A stretch of 64,000 nucleotides of DNA from Heterocephalus glaber (lineage: Eukaryota; Chordata; Mammalia; Rodentia; Bathyergidae): assembly GCF_000247695.1 (NCBI RefSeq), contig NW_004624781.1, forward strand, positions 14,389,317 through 14,453,316, read 5' to 3'. Below, in pieces: positions 11,400-23,690 of the stretch (positions within the stretch are counted from its first letter, which is position 1; the number at the start of each line of letters is the position of its first letter). A model generated the notes under the pieces. It saw nothing but the letters and a program-made list of their open reading frames with translations. It did no database searches and was not told where the DNA came from. Both the position numbers and the translations under genes were made by a program.

Positions 11400-11910
11400 T
11401 TCTAGTTAGGGACACACTCAGGTCTTTCATCCTTGACTTACAAAAATGCTTTAAAAATAAGTAATCAAACCTCTGGTTTGAGGAACCACCGAGCCATTTT
11501 CATGGTGAGTTTTTGGAAAAGCCACTCTTGTGCTATGGAGTATTATCAGCATGGTGTCACACGGTGTGACCTGTGTCAGAAGGGTCCCTCAGGAGAGGAC
11601 TGCACATGCGTCACCCTCTGCAGTCACAGGGAGGAGCCTAGAGGACATTAGACTGAGTGAACACCAAAGGACAGACACTGTCTTGGATAGGGCAGCTAGA
11701 CTTGACTCAGAGAGGCCGGGAGCAGAATGGTAGTTGGCAGGGCTGGGGAGGGCACTTAGCAATTAATGACAATAGACTTTGAGTTTGGGGTCATGAAAAA
11801 GTTCTGGAGAGGAATGGAGGAGATGGCTGCACAACAATGTGAATGTACTTAATACAACTGAACTATACAGATATACTTTATATTATGTATATTTTACCAC
11901 AGTAACTTTA
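11400..11910 (+). mobile_element. Ancient L1 (L1M-type) 3' fragment
   Basis: Words such as GCTATGGAGTATTATCAGCA, CAGAATGGTAGTTGGCAGGG and TATACTTTATATTATGTATA plus TTTTACCACAGTAAC are typical of diverged L1 3' UTRs. No coding frame remains. Confidence 0.65.
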
Positions 11911-11914
11911 CTTA

Positions 11915-11997
11915 TTTTCTCTTCAGTGCTGGAGATGAACCCAGGGTGTCAAGCATGCTGGGCAAGTGCTCTACCACTGAGCCACACCTGGTCCTCA
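11915..11997 (-). mobile_element. Older ID/tRNA-type SINE
   Basis: On the minus strand it reads AGGTGTGGCTCAGTGGTAGA and continues through GCACTTGCCCAGCATGCTTG to GGGTTCATCTCCAGCACTG. These are A and B boxes of the classical rodent ID type, older than the GGTACC family elsewhere in the window. It is not a functional tRNA. Confidence 0.85.
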
Positions 11998-11999
11998 CA

Positions 12000-12750
12000 A
12001 TAATTTTGTCTAAAAACATTCTGCTGCCGCTATCATGAAATTTTAAATTTTTAACAAGGTGCCTCACATTTGCATTTTGCCCTGGGCTCCCCAAATTATG
12101 TAGCAGGAACTGAGCAGTGCCTCTGATACCTTAGAAGAACCACAGGGCTTGGAGACACAGGCTGAGGTGCTGCACTCCTAGCCAGCTCCAGAGACCGAGC
12201 TTTAGCAAGGACATTCACCTATGAGATCTGCTTCTGTCAGGGCCCCATTCCTTGGGAACTCAGTCCTCTTCAAGGGAGGTGTGATTTCCATGGGCCTTTG
12301 GGTGGCCATGGGGGACCTTGGAACCTAAACAACCCCTTTGCTCCTCTCTCCCCAGTGAGCAGTAACATGCCATTTTGTTCAGACTTGGTGTTCAGTGTCC
12401 TTGTCAGGTTTCCATCTCAGATCCAGTTCTTATGCTGCTTCTGGCAAAACAGGAAACAGACCCCAAGTGTGCTACCATTCCAGATCAACCTCCACCGGTC
12501 CTTGTAGCTTCTTGTGGGCAGCCATCCATGAGCTGGGCCTCCAGAAATGCCCAGAGGCCAGGGCACAGAGGTCTAGATGGCCCTGTTCTGCTCCTGTCCT
12601 CCCCCACCTTCAAGGCCCCTCCAGTGGATTTTCTAGTGCTTAGTTTCCCCTCATTTATGTGCCTCAAACCCTGAGCCCCAGCCTGGTGAATCTCTATCCC
12701 TTCACCTTCTAGAGTACTGATTGAGACAAACCCTGCACAGTTGTGAAATG
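12000..12750. other. Non-coding DNA before LINE-1 copy 1
   Basis: Short open frames only, with no recognisable product and no clear repeat. Sequence resembling the L1 5' end begins at about 12755. Confidence 0.4.
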
Positions 12751-14344
12751 TACAGCAACAGAAACAGCAACAAATCAATGTCTCCAAGATTTGAAATCCA
12801 AACACTGGAAAATAACAACTTGGGGAAGAAAAGAAGGAAGGAAGTAGATTCCTGGGACCTAGGAAGAATCTGAAGGGAAAATTAGAGGCCACAAAGTGAA
12901 GAGACAAGATCTCAACACAGAAAAGAGAAAAGGCAATCTGTACCTTCTCCCTGGCTCCCAGGTTCATGGTGTGAGAGAGGAGGATTGAATCTACAGAGAC
13001 ACAGAGAAAGTGGGTGATTCCAGAGGCTTCCAGGGAGAAATGTACCAGTGGAACAGAGCAGTGAATGCTGGGTGCTACAACACCTGGTGAGTGACTCCAG
13101 GCCAAGCATGTCCCTTGGAGAGTGTGCTTGGTAAGACTCCAGTTTAGGGAGGGGCCAACTGAACCTGGGATTTAGAGCAGCTGTGGGTTGGCTTCATCTC
13201 AGGGCTTCTGGTATTGAAATCCCATTGTGACTGTGTGAGGCACAACCTCAGGAGATGTCCAGGGTCAGGGAGCCATGGTTATGCTGGCAAGAGATACTCA
13301 GAGTGTTACAGGCTGAATGACTCAAGCCCCAACCCCACAATTAGAGGCCAAGATCAGACTGAACTTCTGTGGATTTGAAAGTACCAGAACCATAACCCCA
13401 GGAGGCTTGCTGGGATTATTTAGCACAAATCTAAGCTCTGGATGCCTCCTTGGTCTACAGCAAGAGCAGAGTCACACCCTGAATTGGACATTACCACAAA
13501 GCTGTAGACCTCAGAAGATAACCATAAGCTTGAAATCACAGAGAAATTTGCAATTTGTTTCTTTTTTTCTCTTTGCATTTGGCTTTTTGTTTTGTTGTTG
13601 TTGTTGTTGTTGCTGATGTTTTATTTTTTCTGTTTTTTCATGGTTTTTAGTTTTGCTTTGTTCTTGTTTTTCCCTTCTTTCTTTCCTTCCTGTCTTCTTC
13701 TCCAGTTCCCTGAGGCTTGGGTAATCTTCCTTGGTCCTTCAGCCTTCCTTTTAATCTCTTTCTCTTCTTTTATTTCTCTACTTTTTTCTCTTATGCCTTT
13801 TAACTGCTCTCCTCTCTGGGTAAAATCATTCTACTGAGTGAATATTTTCTGTATATAATTTTTTGATTTGGCTTAGATCTTGTTATACAACTATAAATCT
13901 TTTACCTATGGTTAAAGTTGGCAAATTAATAGTTATCACCGTTTGGCATTTTCTAGCCTGTGCTTGATGCTATTGCTATTACTGATTGTACTACTTAAGC
14001 CAAGGTGACATAGTTGTTGTGATCTTCCTTGTACACCAACTGTCTGGGGGTCATAAACTATACTATAGCCCAGTACCAAAACTGGGTGCTGGCCAAATAG
14101 GAAACAACCTTTTATCCCTTATAAGTTGGTACAGGCTCAAAGACCAAAAGCCAGCTATGCCTAGAAGACATCTCTGAAAAGTAGTCATTTCCTAATGAGG
14201 TTTCAATACTAGTAATAAAGCTACCTACCATAAGCAACTTACAAGTATCGATGCAAAAAACAAATAAAAAAATAGAAAATAAGAAAACATGGAAGCAAGA
14301 TACAACCCATAATCCCAAACTCACCAAAGGAAAATCAAGAAGCC

Positions 14345-15330
14345 ATGGAGGTGGAAGAAATAAAAATCCTCCTTGCTAAATTTTATGAAATGGTGGCAGA
14401 AGTAGAAAAACACAACAGTAAATCACTTGATAAAAACAAACCAGAGACAATTAAAGAGATGACAACCATAATGAAGGGAATGATTAGGAAATATAGAGTA
14501 GATACAGATGAAAAAAAATAGAGGGCTTAGGAAAGACATGGAAATGATGAATGCCCAACATAGAAAAAAACTGGATTACATAAAACAGATTAAAATAGAA
14601 ATCCAGGAGATTAAAAATTTGACTGAAAGTATACACAGTAGAGTCAATGAATATGAAGATAGAATATCAGGTCTAGAAGAAAGGCTTGTGCTTGGCAATC
14701 ATCAAATGAAAGACTTCTTAAAATAGCACAGGACCATGAAAAATCAAATCAACATCTGCTAGATGATACAAGAAGACTAATGTAAGATTAATTGAAATTA
14801 ATGAAAAATCAGAAGATAGAACTAAGGGCATAAAAAAACCTATTCACAGAAATAATAGCAGAAAACATTCAAAGCATGGAAAAAGAACTTGACATACACA
14901 TAAGTGAGGCGTATAGAAAAAAACTACACCACAGCATATAATACTCAAGATTCCAGAAATTCAACAAAAGAACAGAATATTAAAAGCTGTTAGAGAAAAG
15001 AAATGAATATCTGTAAAGCAAAACTCATCAGAATCACAGCAGACTTCCTAACACAAACCCTTAAGTCAAGGAGAGCTTGGAGTGAAGTATTTCAAGCCCT
15101 AAAAGAAAGGCTCAAACCCAGATTGTTGTACCCTGCAAAATTATCTTTCAGAGTTGATGGAGAAATAGATACATCCATGATAAAGAGCACCTAAAGAAAT
15201 TCATGACAACCAAACCAGCACTCCAGAAAGTTCTGGAGGTTATTTTAGAAAAAGACAATGAAAACAATTCCAAGAATCCCAATAGAAAAAATCTACCAGG
15301 TAAGGAAAGCAGTTAAACAGAAGGGAAAGT
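14345..15330 (+). pseudogene. LINE-1 ORF1 remnant (RNA-binding ORF1p)
   Basis: Translation from the ATG at 14345 begins MEVEEIKILLAKFYEMVAE and runs in frame only to a stop near 14519. The frame then shifts to one containing RVNEYEDRISGLEER, the hallmark end of the L1 ORF1 coiled coil. Downstream pieces such as YPAKLSFRVDGEI (about 15130) match the C-terminal domain. Intact ORF1p trimerises through the coiled coil and packages L1 RNA. This copy is broken by at least one stop/frameshift in the coiled coil and further changes near 14720-15000. Confidence 0.88.
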
Positions 15331-16288
15331 AAGGAAACCAACAACAGGGAAATAATGTAACAAGGATAAGTCAATACCTATCAGATATAATCACCAATGT
15401 GAATGGTCTCAATTCACCTATCACAAGAAACACTGGCAGAATGGGTCAAGAAAAACAAGATCCAAAATTATGCTGCATACAAGAAACACATTTAACTCAA
15501 AAAGAAATTCATAGACTGAAAGTCAAAGGATGGAAAAACAATACTCCATGTGAGAGGAAGCAAAAGAAAGCAGGGGTAACTATTCTGTTTGTAGACAAAG
15601 TAGATTTCAAGCCAAGACTGATCAAAAGAGACAAAGAAGATCACTACATCCTTGTTAAGGAAACAATCCAAGAGGAAGAGATAACAATCATACATATATA
15701 TGCGCCAAATACTGGAGCACCCAACTATAAAAAACAAACACTAATGGATATGAAAAATCAGATATGCACTAATATAATTGTAATGGGGGAACTCAAAACC
15801 CCACTGTCACAAATAGATAGATCAACTAGACAAAAAATCAACAAAAAATATCAGAGCTGAGTCAAACTTTTGAACAAATGGTCTTAGTAGATATCTAGAG
15901 AGTATTTCACCTTACAACAACAGAATACAGATTCTTCTCAGCAGAACACAGGACTTTTTTGAAAATAGACCACGTACTAACTCATAGAACATGCTTAAGT
16001 AAATGCAAAGTAACTGAAATTATCTCTTGCATATTGTCATATCATAATGAAATGAAATTGGAAATAAATGGCAAGAGAAATCACAAAAACTACATAAACA
16101 TATGGAAGCTAAATAACACTCTCCTGAACAACCAATGGGTCACAGATGAAATTAAAGGAGAAATTAGACAGTTTCTACAATTAAATGATAATGCAAATAT
16201 GACATACTGCAACTGAGGGGATGCAATGAAAGCCATCCATGAGGGAAATTTATAGCAATGAATTCTCACATCAGAAAAACAGAGCAAG

Positions 16289-16707
16289 ACCATCATGATT
16301 TTCCTTATGATAGCCCACCCTGCTTCCTCCAGGGTGTAGTTTTATCTTGCTTTTTCCTCTTTTACTCAGCCCAAGCTCATTCTGTGGAGCCAGTTTCCCC
16401 TCTCACTCTTCACTTTTACTTCTTCAAATAAACTTAATCACTGGTTTTGATGGTTTTATTCAATACTTAAAAAAAATTTTTTTGAGGCAGGGTCTTCCTA
16501 TGCAGTTTAGGCTGGCCCTGAACTCACTATGTAGCCCAGGCTGGCCCTGAACTTGTGGTGATCCTTCTGTGACAGTTTCCCCATTGCTGGGGTTACAGAC
16601 ATGTGCCACCATCCCTGGCTTCATTCAGTACTTTGTTCAAGATGAGAAGAACCTGGAATCCAACCCCAGAAGGAGAGGTGAGCAACCCATCCCCCCCAAA
16701 AAAGAAA
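16289..16707 (+). mobile_element. Retroposed composite insert (LTR-like part + antisense B1-like unit) in LINE-1
   Basis: The insert is flanked by a perfect 16-bp direct repeat AGAAAAACAGAGCAAG at 16273-16288 and 16708-16723. Without it the L1 sequence joins exactly as in the related copy at about 31955. It starts with unclassified sequence containing an AATAAA signal (about 16428) and continues into an antisense B1-type segment (about 16483-16620, GGCTGGCCCTGAACTCACTATG). It ends in an A-rich tail. The first part could be an LTR fragment; I cannot name the family. Confidence 0.8.
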
Positions 16708-17946
16708 AGAAAAACAGAGCAAGCTCAAATAAATAACCTAACATTGAACTTTAAATTTCTAGAAAAAAAAGAGCTGTCTAAACACAAAGCCTGTACAAGG
16801 AAGAAAATTATAAAGATCAGAGCAGAAATTAATTCAGTTGAGACTAAGAAAACAATACAAAGAATCAAAGACTGAAGAGTTGGTTCTTTAAGAGGTTAAA
16901 TAAAATAGACAATGCCTTAGCCAACATTATAAAGCAATCTGAGCAATTAGGAATGAAAAAGACAAAATCACAATGGATCCTGCAGAAATCCAGAAGATCA
17001 TCCACACTTACTTTGAGAACCTGTACTCTAATAAGATGGGAAACCCAGAAGAAATGGAAGGTATTCCTAGATACATTTGAATTTCCAAAGCTGAATCAAG
17101 AAGATATAAAAATTCCAAATAATCCAATATCAGTCAATGAAATTGAAGAAATAATAATAATAATAATAAAACTACCAACAAGAAGAGCACAGGTCCTGAT
17201 GGATTCACTGCTGAAGAACTTTACAAGAAGTTCTTTATACAAGAACTTTAGAGAAGATTTAATGTCACTACCCTCAAAGTTTTTAATGAAATTGAAAGGG
17301 AAACAACACTCCCAAATGCATTCCTGGAAGCAACCACCACCTTGATACCAAAACCAGAGAAGGTTCTAACCAAAATAGAAAAGAAAGAAAAAAAACTACA
17401 CGCCAATTTCCTTGAATATAGATGCAAAAATCCTCAATAAGATACTGGAAAACAGAATGCAGCAAATCATCAAGATCATATACCATGATCAAGTAGGATA
17501 CATCCCAGGGATGCAGGCATCCCTGCAAATCAATAAATGTAATATACCATATTAACAGAGCCAAGGACAGAAGGCATATGATCATCTCAATAGATGCAGA
17601 AAAAAAAATTTACAACACCTATTCATGATAACCCTACGGAAAATTGGAATAGAAAGTCTTTATCACAATCTGACAAAAGCCATGTATGACAAACCAACAG
17701 CCAACATCATACTAAATGGTCAAAAACTGAAACCTTTCACTCAAAATCAGGAACAAGACAAGGACGCCCACTATCACCACAACTGTTCAATAGAGTTCTG
17801 GAAACATTAGTCACAGCTATTAGACAAGAGAAAGAAATAAAAGGGATAAAGATAGGAAAGGAAGAAGTTAAATTGTCATTATTTGTGGATGACATGATAC
17901 TCTACATAAAAGACCCAAAAAACTCGATCAAAAGACACCTAGATTA

Positions 17947-18018
17947 GGGCTGGGGATTCAGCTCAGTGGTTCCGCTGCCTGCCTTGCAAGCGCAAGGTCC
18001 CTGGTACAAAAAAAAAAA
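17947..18018 (+). mobile_element. ID-like SINE with deleted B-box region
   Basis: It begins GGGCTGGGGATTCAGCTCAG and is flanked by the 16-bp duplication AAAGACACCTAGATTA (17931-17946 and 18019-18034). The segment that normally holds the B box (GAGTTCGATCCC) is missing between GGTCC and CTGGTAC. This copy would lack a complete internal RNA polymerase III promoter. Confidence 0.92.
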
Positions 18019-19217
18019 AAAGACACCTAGATTAATCACAAAATTCAGCTCATAGAAGAATATAAATTCAACACTCAGAAATCAATAGCGTTCCTGCACA
18101 CACATAACAAACTCACTGAAAGATAAATTAAGGAAACAACATCCTTCACAATAGGATCAAGAAAAATGAAATACTTAGGACTGAATCTAACAAAGGAAGT
18201 GAAAGACCTTTGCATTGAAAATTATAGTACACTGAAAAAGAAAATTGAAGAGCATATCAGAAAATGGAAATATATCCTCTGTTCTTGGATAGGCAGAACC
18301 AATGTAGTGAAAATGGCCACACTCACAAAATAGTTATATAGATTAAATACAATCCTGATCATAATGCCAATAGCATACCTCACAGAGTTAGTGAAAAAAA
18401 ATCCTAAGATTCTTTTGGAACCAGAAGAATCCTAGAATAATGAAACCAATTCTGGCAACAAGGGCAAGGCAGGGGGCATCACATTCCCTGATTTTAACTC
18501 ATAATACAAAGCTACCATGATAAAAACAGCATGGTACTAGCAAAAAACAAAAAAACAAAACAACAACAACAAAAAACCCAGACTCAAGGATCAGTGGAAC
18601 AGAATAGAGAAACAGCTCCAAGCACACTCAGCTACCCTTATCTTTGAGAAGAACCAAACACCTTTGTTGGAAGAAAGATAACCTCTTTAATAAATGGTGT
18701 TGGGAAAACTGGCTTTCCACATGCCAAAGACTAAAACTAGTCCCATATCTCTCATCATGCACTAAAATAAAATTGAAATGGATCAAAGATCTAAATATTA
18801 AGACAAAAACACTTAATCTTCTGGAAATAGAATACATAAAACTCTAGAAGTCATAGATGTAGGCAACAATTTTATAAATAAAACCCCAATTGCTCAGGAA
18901 ATATTACAAAGAATTAACAACTGGGATCTTAGCATATTAAAAAGCTTCTGCACAGCAAAAGAAATACCAACAGAGTGAAGAGACAACTCACAAGATGGGA
19001 AGATTTTTTTATCAGTTACTCCTCAAAGGATTAAAATCTAGAATAAAATAAATCAGACCCCCCCAAAATTTAAAAACTCAATCCAAAAATGGGCATCTGA
19101 AATGAATAAATGCTTCTTATGTGAAGAAGTACAAACAGCAAAAAAATGTATGAAAACATGTTCTACATCACTGGTCATTCACTCCAGAAAGTATGGCTAT
19201 CATCAAGAAATCAACCA

Positions 19218-19310
19218 ATGCTGGGGATTTAGCTCAGTGGTTTCACCGCCTGCTGTGCAAGCACAAGGACCTGAGTTCAATTCCCAGTACCAAAAAAAAA
19301 AAAAAAAAAA
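19218..19310 (+). mobile_element. ID-like tRNA-derived SINE
   Basis: The A box TTTAGCTCAGTGG, the B-box-like GAGTTCAATTCC, AGTACC and a long A-tail are present. The short duplication TCAACCA flanks it at 19211-19217 and 19311-19317. Confidence 0.93.
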
Positions 19311-20095
19311 TCAACCAGTAACAAATGCTAACAAAGCTGTAGTGAAAAAGGAACCCTTCTGCATTGCTTCTGGGAGTGTAAACTGATACAACTGCTATGG
19401 AAATGTGTATGGAGATTCCTCAAAAAACTAGACCTAGAAATCTCATTTGACCCAGCTATTCCCCTTCTAGGTATCTTCCCAAAAGAGTTAAAAACATTAT
19501 ACTATAGTGATATATGCGTACCTATGTTTATAGCAGCACCATTTATAATAGCTAAATCTTGAAACAGCCCATATTCCCATCAAAAAATGAATGGATAAAG
19601 AAACGTGGTTTTTATACACAACAGAGTACTACTCTGATATAAAGAAGTTCAATCTTGAGACATTTTTAGGCAAATAGATGCATCTCGAGGTCATAATTTT
19701 AAGTGAGATAAATCAGACACACAAATATCGCATTGTTTCTCTTGTGTGAGAAACCCAAAAGGTAAATAAGGAGCAAAATGGAGAATGATATTGGGAAGAA
19801 GGAAGAATGTGTTCAAACAGGAAAGGGAACGAGGGAGAGGAAGAGTTAAAAAAAGAAAAGAATGAAAGGAAAAAGATTGAAACAAAGCTTGTGCAAAGGG
19901 GAAGGGATGAAAGTTTGAAGGGAGGGGAGGGGACGGGAAAAAAGAATTAAGGTGTGTTAGGTACAATTGCAAATTCCCTATAGTGAATATGATCCTTACG
20001 TATGACAAACATGTACTAATAAAAATAAATAAATGAAAATTTTTAAGGAAAAGAAGACCAAGTAAATGTCAGAGAACCCAGAGAATGCCTTGCCC

Positions 20096-20122
20096 CAACC
20101 CCACCCCCCACCCCCCCCCCGC
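20096..20122. repeat. C-rich simple repeat
   Basis: A run of (CCCCA)-like and poly-C sequence just downstream of LINE-1 copy 1. Confidence 0.8.
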
Positions 20123-20200
20123 TCCAGAATGTCCACCCACCCACCCCCTCTGCAAATCTCTCTGGTCAAAGTCCTGACCCAGATAAACCACCCTAAAAAG

Positions 20201-20365
20201 CTCAGTTCACTTGAACAGGTGGCTCATGCTTCTGAGACAAGAAGATCCAAGTTCCAGGCAGCGTGGGCAATGGAGCAAGACTCTGTCTCAAAATAAGAAA
20301 ATAAAAAGGCAGAGGTTGTAGCATAGTGGTATAGCACTCTGGGCTCGATCCCTAGAACCTACAAA
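20201..20365 (+). mobile_element. Composite B1 + ID SINE (B1-dID type), degraded
   Basis: A 5' B1-like part (ACAGGTGGCTCATGCTTCTG through AAGACTCTGTCTCAAAATAA) is joined to an ID-type tRNA part (AGGTTGTAGCATAGTGGTAT through GGGCTCGATCCCTAGAACC) and a short A-rich end. Composite elements with this order are known from squirrel, dormouse and beaver-like rodents. Confidence 0.75.
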
Positions 20366-22029
20366 AAACCCAAAGTGCAGTATGACAGGGCTGGGGGTGC
20401 AGACAGAAACTGCACCCTCAATATATCAAGAAGCTGCTCTTTCTACTTGCAGATGTGGCATTATGGCTATGCTTTTCTAAACATCTTGTCTTTCAGAGAT
20501 GCTTACTGAACTGTTTACAGACATCATGGCACAATGTCTAGAACTCGTGTCACAATAATCTAGTGTTTGAAGTAGATGGGTGAGGGGCCTAGGGGAAAAA
20601 CCCAGCTGTGGACTGGTCAGTGCTAAAACTGGGTGACGCGGAGGTAACAGCTCATTACAGCTGACTTTTGTAAATTTTCCATAATAAATGATTGAAGGAA
20701 GGAAGGGAAGGAGGAAGGAAAAAAGGAGAGAACGGGTGGGCTCCCCTGGTACAAGTCCCTTTGAAACTCCCCCGACCCTCACATTGGCAGAGGCAGGAGG
20801 TTGCTCTTCTCAGCCAGAGCAACAAGGTCCATGAGGAGACAGGAGGGCCCTCTGGGGACCAGCCCACACCAGGGACAGTGAGGACTTCAGCTCAGGGGAC
20901 ACGATGCTGGGGTGGAAGGGCCAGGTGACTGGGAGGGAGGATCAGAGGGCACCTGGGGCTGTGGAGAAGGCTGAGTGGCTGCTCCGCCTGAGGAAGGGGC
21001 CTAGACTGCTGTGGTCAGGGAGGGACACACTAGCCCCAGCTGATTTCTGACTGAGACAGGAGGGCCAGGTGCCCGGCCACATTGCCCACCCATGGCCCCC
21101 AGCGAGCTGAGGTGGGAGCCAAGCTTGGGGCCCACCTTCTGCTCCAAGCTTCTCCCAAGCAGCCTTGGGGAAGATCGTGTGGGGTGACATGTCCAGATCT
21201 GCCTGGCAAGGCTGCCAGGGAGAGAGGAGCAGCTGCCAAGCCGCGTGGGGGAAAGCGGGTTTTGCAACAACCTGCATGCTGCTGAGTGCTTGGAGGGCTT
21301 GGGAAGACCAAATGTTTAATATTTGGAGAGCAGGCTGTCCAAACACAGCAATCAGGAGGCTCCTTTGTAGGAAGGGAAGGAGAAGGGCCGGCTCCCGCAA
21401 CATCAAAGGACACAGACACGCGGGATGAGGATGGAGACAGCACTGCGGGGGGAGGGGGCTGCCGGGAACTCTGAAGGAGGCTTTGAAGCCCCAGCAAAAG
21501 TTCCTTTCTCTCATTTAGTGCACTTCCTAAACCTCTCTCTCAGAGCAAGGTTGGCACCCCTTAGAGCCACTTTCCAGAAACAACACGTGCTGCCCTTCCC
21601 CGTCCGGAGAGCGCAGTCCATGGCCTCGTCCTTCCCTCAAAGCAACCAAGGAGAACAGGGAGACCCTCTGGGCAGTGGGGTGCTATGGGGTGGCAGGGTG
21701 GGAGGGGTGGGGGTTCCACTTCTGGCGCCACTGGCCAGGGGACCCTGGGCTACCTGCACCTCAGAGAACTATGGCCTTGTTTGGGAAGTGGAATCCCTTC
21801 CCACAGGGTGTGGAGCGTAGATTAGAGGGCTGTGTGAGGGCGTCAGAGAAACGGAAGCTGAGGATTGTCTTGGGTCTTTCCTGAGCCCAGGTAGGCGGGA
21901 CCTTCTGTGTCCTCCCAGACATCCAGCGTGGGCGCCACCCGCAGAGTGTGGCCCCTGAGCACAGCAGGACTAAACACCAACTTGGATTCCACATCTCACC
22001 CTTTACACCTCAACCCCACAACCTAGGGA

Positions 22030-22200
22030 AAATGAGACCATATTGGGACTTATTGGTAAACTATTTTAGCAAAAGGGCCCATGGTAGATGAAACCAAAAT
22101 GTCAGAATTTGATAATTATTGAAACCAGATGAAGGCACAAGATAATTTATTTTATTCTCACCTACTTTCATGTATATTTGACAACTTTTAGAATAGAAAG
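22030..22200 (+). mobile_element. Possible old L1 3' fragment
   Basis: TTTGATAATTATTGAAACCAG and TTTTATTCTCACCTACTTTC, then CATGTATATTTGACAACTTT, follow the word order seen in old L1M tails that describe a 'tattattctctctacttttgtgtatgtttgaaatttt'-type sequence. It is short and diverged. Confidence 0.4.
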
Positions 22201-23524
22201 TTAGAGCGCTGAAATGACATGAACGCCGGCCTCTCACAGCTCTGCTTCCTGCTGTGTAAAGCTGAAGCAGAGTTGATGGCCAGTCCTCCTGTCCACCCTC
22301 GTTCCTCTGTCCCTCAAACCTGGGGACCCTGTGGTGGTGGATCCTCCACTGGTGCTGAGGAACTCACCAGCGTGGATGCAGGGGTCAGGGACCCGAAGAG
22401 AACGGTGACTCGTGGCTGCCTCAAGGATCCTACCATGGTGACAAAGCCCACCACAGCAGTGGTAGCACATGTGCAGGGCTCATGGGTGGGAGGCCTGGAC
22501 AGAGGCCTCGCTGCTGGACTGAATCCATTTTGCCATCGGGAGTTGTCCAAGACAGGAGCAGGAGTCCCTTTGAACCAACAGGATGTGAAAAGCTTTCTCC
22601 CGGTCTTGGGTCCTCTTGGAAGGAATAAATCAGTTTCCCAGGCAAACCTCAGCCTGTGTCCATTCAACTCATTCATCCAACCAGTTCTTCAGTTAGAAAT
22701 CATTCTACTGGTTGGAGGTTTGAGCAGGGCTCAGCCGGGGCACCCACCCTCGAGGAGCACAGGTCTGGTGTTGGTTAACCAAAGATCCTAGGCCACAGGG
22801 GACGTCTTCACATCCTAACTCCAGTGGCTGTGAGCCCCTCCCCATGGCTGAGAGTCCTTGGCTCGGTGGCAGGGCTGTGTTAGCTGGCCGCATGCAGAGC
22901 AAACCACTGTGCAATTGGCAGTTCGTTCCTGGATTGCTGCCCCACCGCATGGCCCACCCATGAGGCCATCTTGTGCTCTCTGCCCCTTCAAGGCTGTCTC
23001 TCTCGTCAGCTCCTCTTCCTCCCCCTAGATCCTGCCTCTTCTTGCCAGACCTGCGGTCTGTGAGCCACCTGTGTCCCGCCACCCCACGTTCTTGTCCCAC
23101 CTGGCACACTCGCCTCCCCTGAATGGAGGGCACACTTGTTACCTGAAATTCCAGGAAGATTTCTCCCTTCTCCATTAGTGTGCTTAAATAATGTGACAGA
23201 GGGAGCATCCGCCCGGAGCAGAGCCCAATGTGAGGATGATGATGACCCATCAGACTATTCCCAAGCCTCATGTAACACTGGGCTGGTCACGCACACGGCT
23301 GCCAATGTGGTTGGCTCCCAGCCCCAGGGCAGCCTATGCTCCGGGAGGCGCCTGTGGGTGTCTGCACCCCTCTGCTCCCACTGAGCAACGCAACCCATCC
23401 AAGGCCCACAGTGAGTGAGCAAGCGTGTGTCTGCAATATGTGTGGCATATGGCTTGCACGTCGGTGGAATATAGTAAGAACCAAATACATGAGAAGCCAC
23501 TTTGGAGTGGGCTCTTGATAACTA

Positions 23525-23690
23525 ATGAAACAAGACCCTGGACTGGGAACCCGGTTATTTAGACCTTGTATTCCAGATTTGCTTTGTTTCGTGTTTTTGT
23601 TTCTTACCAACTTGCTGCACAACCCCAAGCAAATCACCTAATTCCACTGGGCTTCAGAGCCCATTTATGTTCATGGTAAAGCAGTGAGGG
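23525..23690 (+). mobile_element. MIR SINE
   Basis: The core follows the MIR consensus: ACTGGGAACCCGGTTATTTA, CCAACTTGCTGCACAACCCC, AAGCAAATCACCTAATTCCA and CTGGGCTTCAG. This corresponds to the 'TGTGTGACCTTGGGCAAGTC' region of MIR. Diverged by age. Confidence 0.7.

Larger units (their letters stand above)
15395..19749 (+). pseudogene. LINE-1 ORF2 remnant (endonuclease + reverse transcriptase)
   Basis: Recognisable fragments appear in order. They are an endonuclease start with NGLNSPIT and CCIQETHLTQKEIHRL (15400-15520), HIYAPNTGAPNYK (about 15690), and RT segments including [16 protein letters not shown] (about 17690). The RT catalytic box reads FVDDMILYI (about 17880). A C-terminal part ends near 19749. 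Frames are interrupted repeatedly and three insertions split the coding sequence. Intact ORF2p nicks target DNA and primes reverse transcription there. This copy cannot encode it. Confidence 0.9.
12755..20043 (+). mobile_element. LINE-1 copy 1, near full length, decayed
   Basis: A 5' UTR (about 12755-14344), ORF1 remnant, ORF2 remnant and 3' UTR follow in order. The 3' UTR ends in ATAAAAATAAATAAATGAAA. The 5' end aligns with the 5' ends of the two minus-strand copies (shared AGCAACAAATCA and ACACTGGAAAATAACAACTT). Inside are a GTT microsatellite in the 5' UTR (about 13594-13612), a 419-bp retroposed insert (16289-16707) and two ID-like SINEs (17947-18018, 19218-19310). Both reading frames carry many stops and frameshifts, so the copy cannot move on its own. 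Confidence 0.92.

Noticed and set aside
12485..13105. 206-codon minus-strand open frame
   Set aside because: Largely antisense to the 5' UTR of LINE-1 copy 1.
20942..23271. Several overlapping open frames of up to 190 codons
   Set aside because: They lie in GC-rich DNA, overlap on both strands and show no family resemblance or splice structure.
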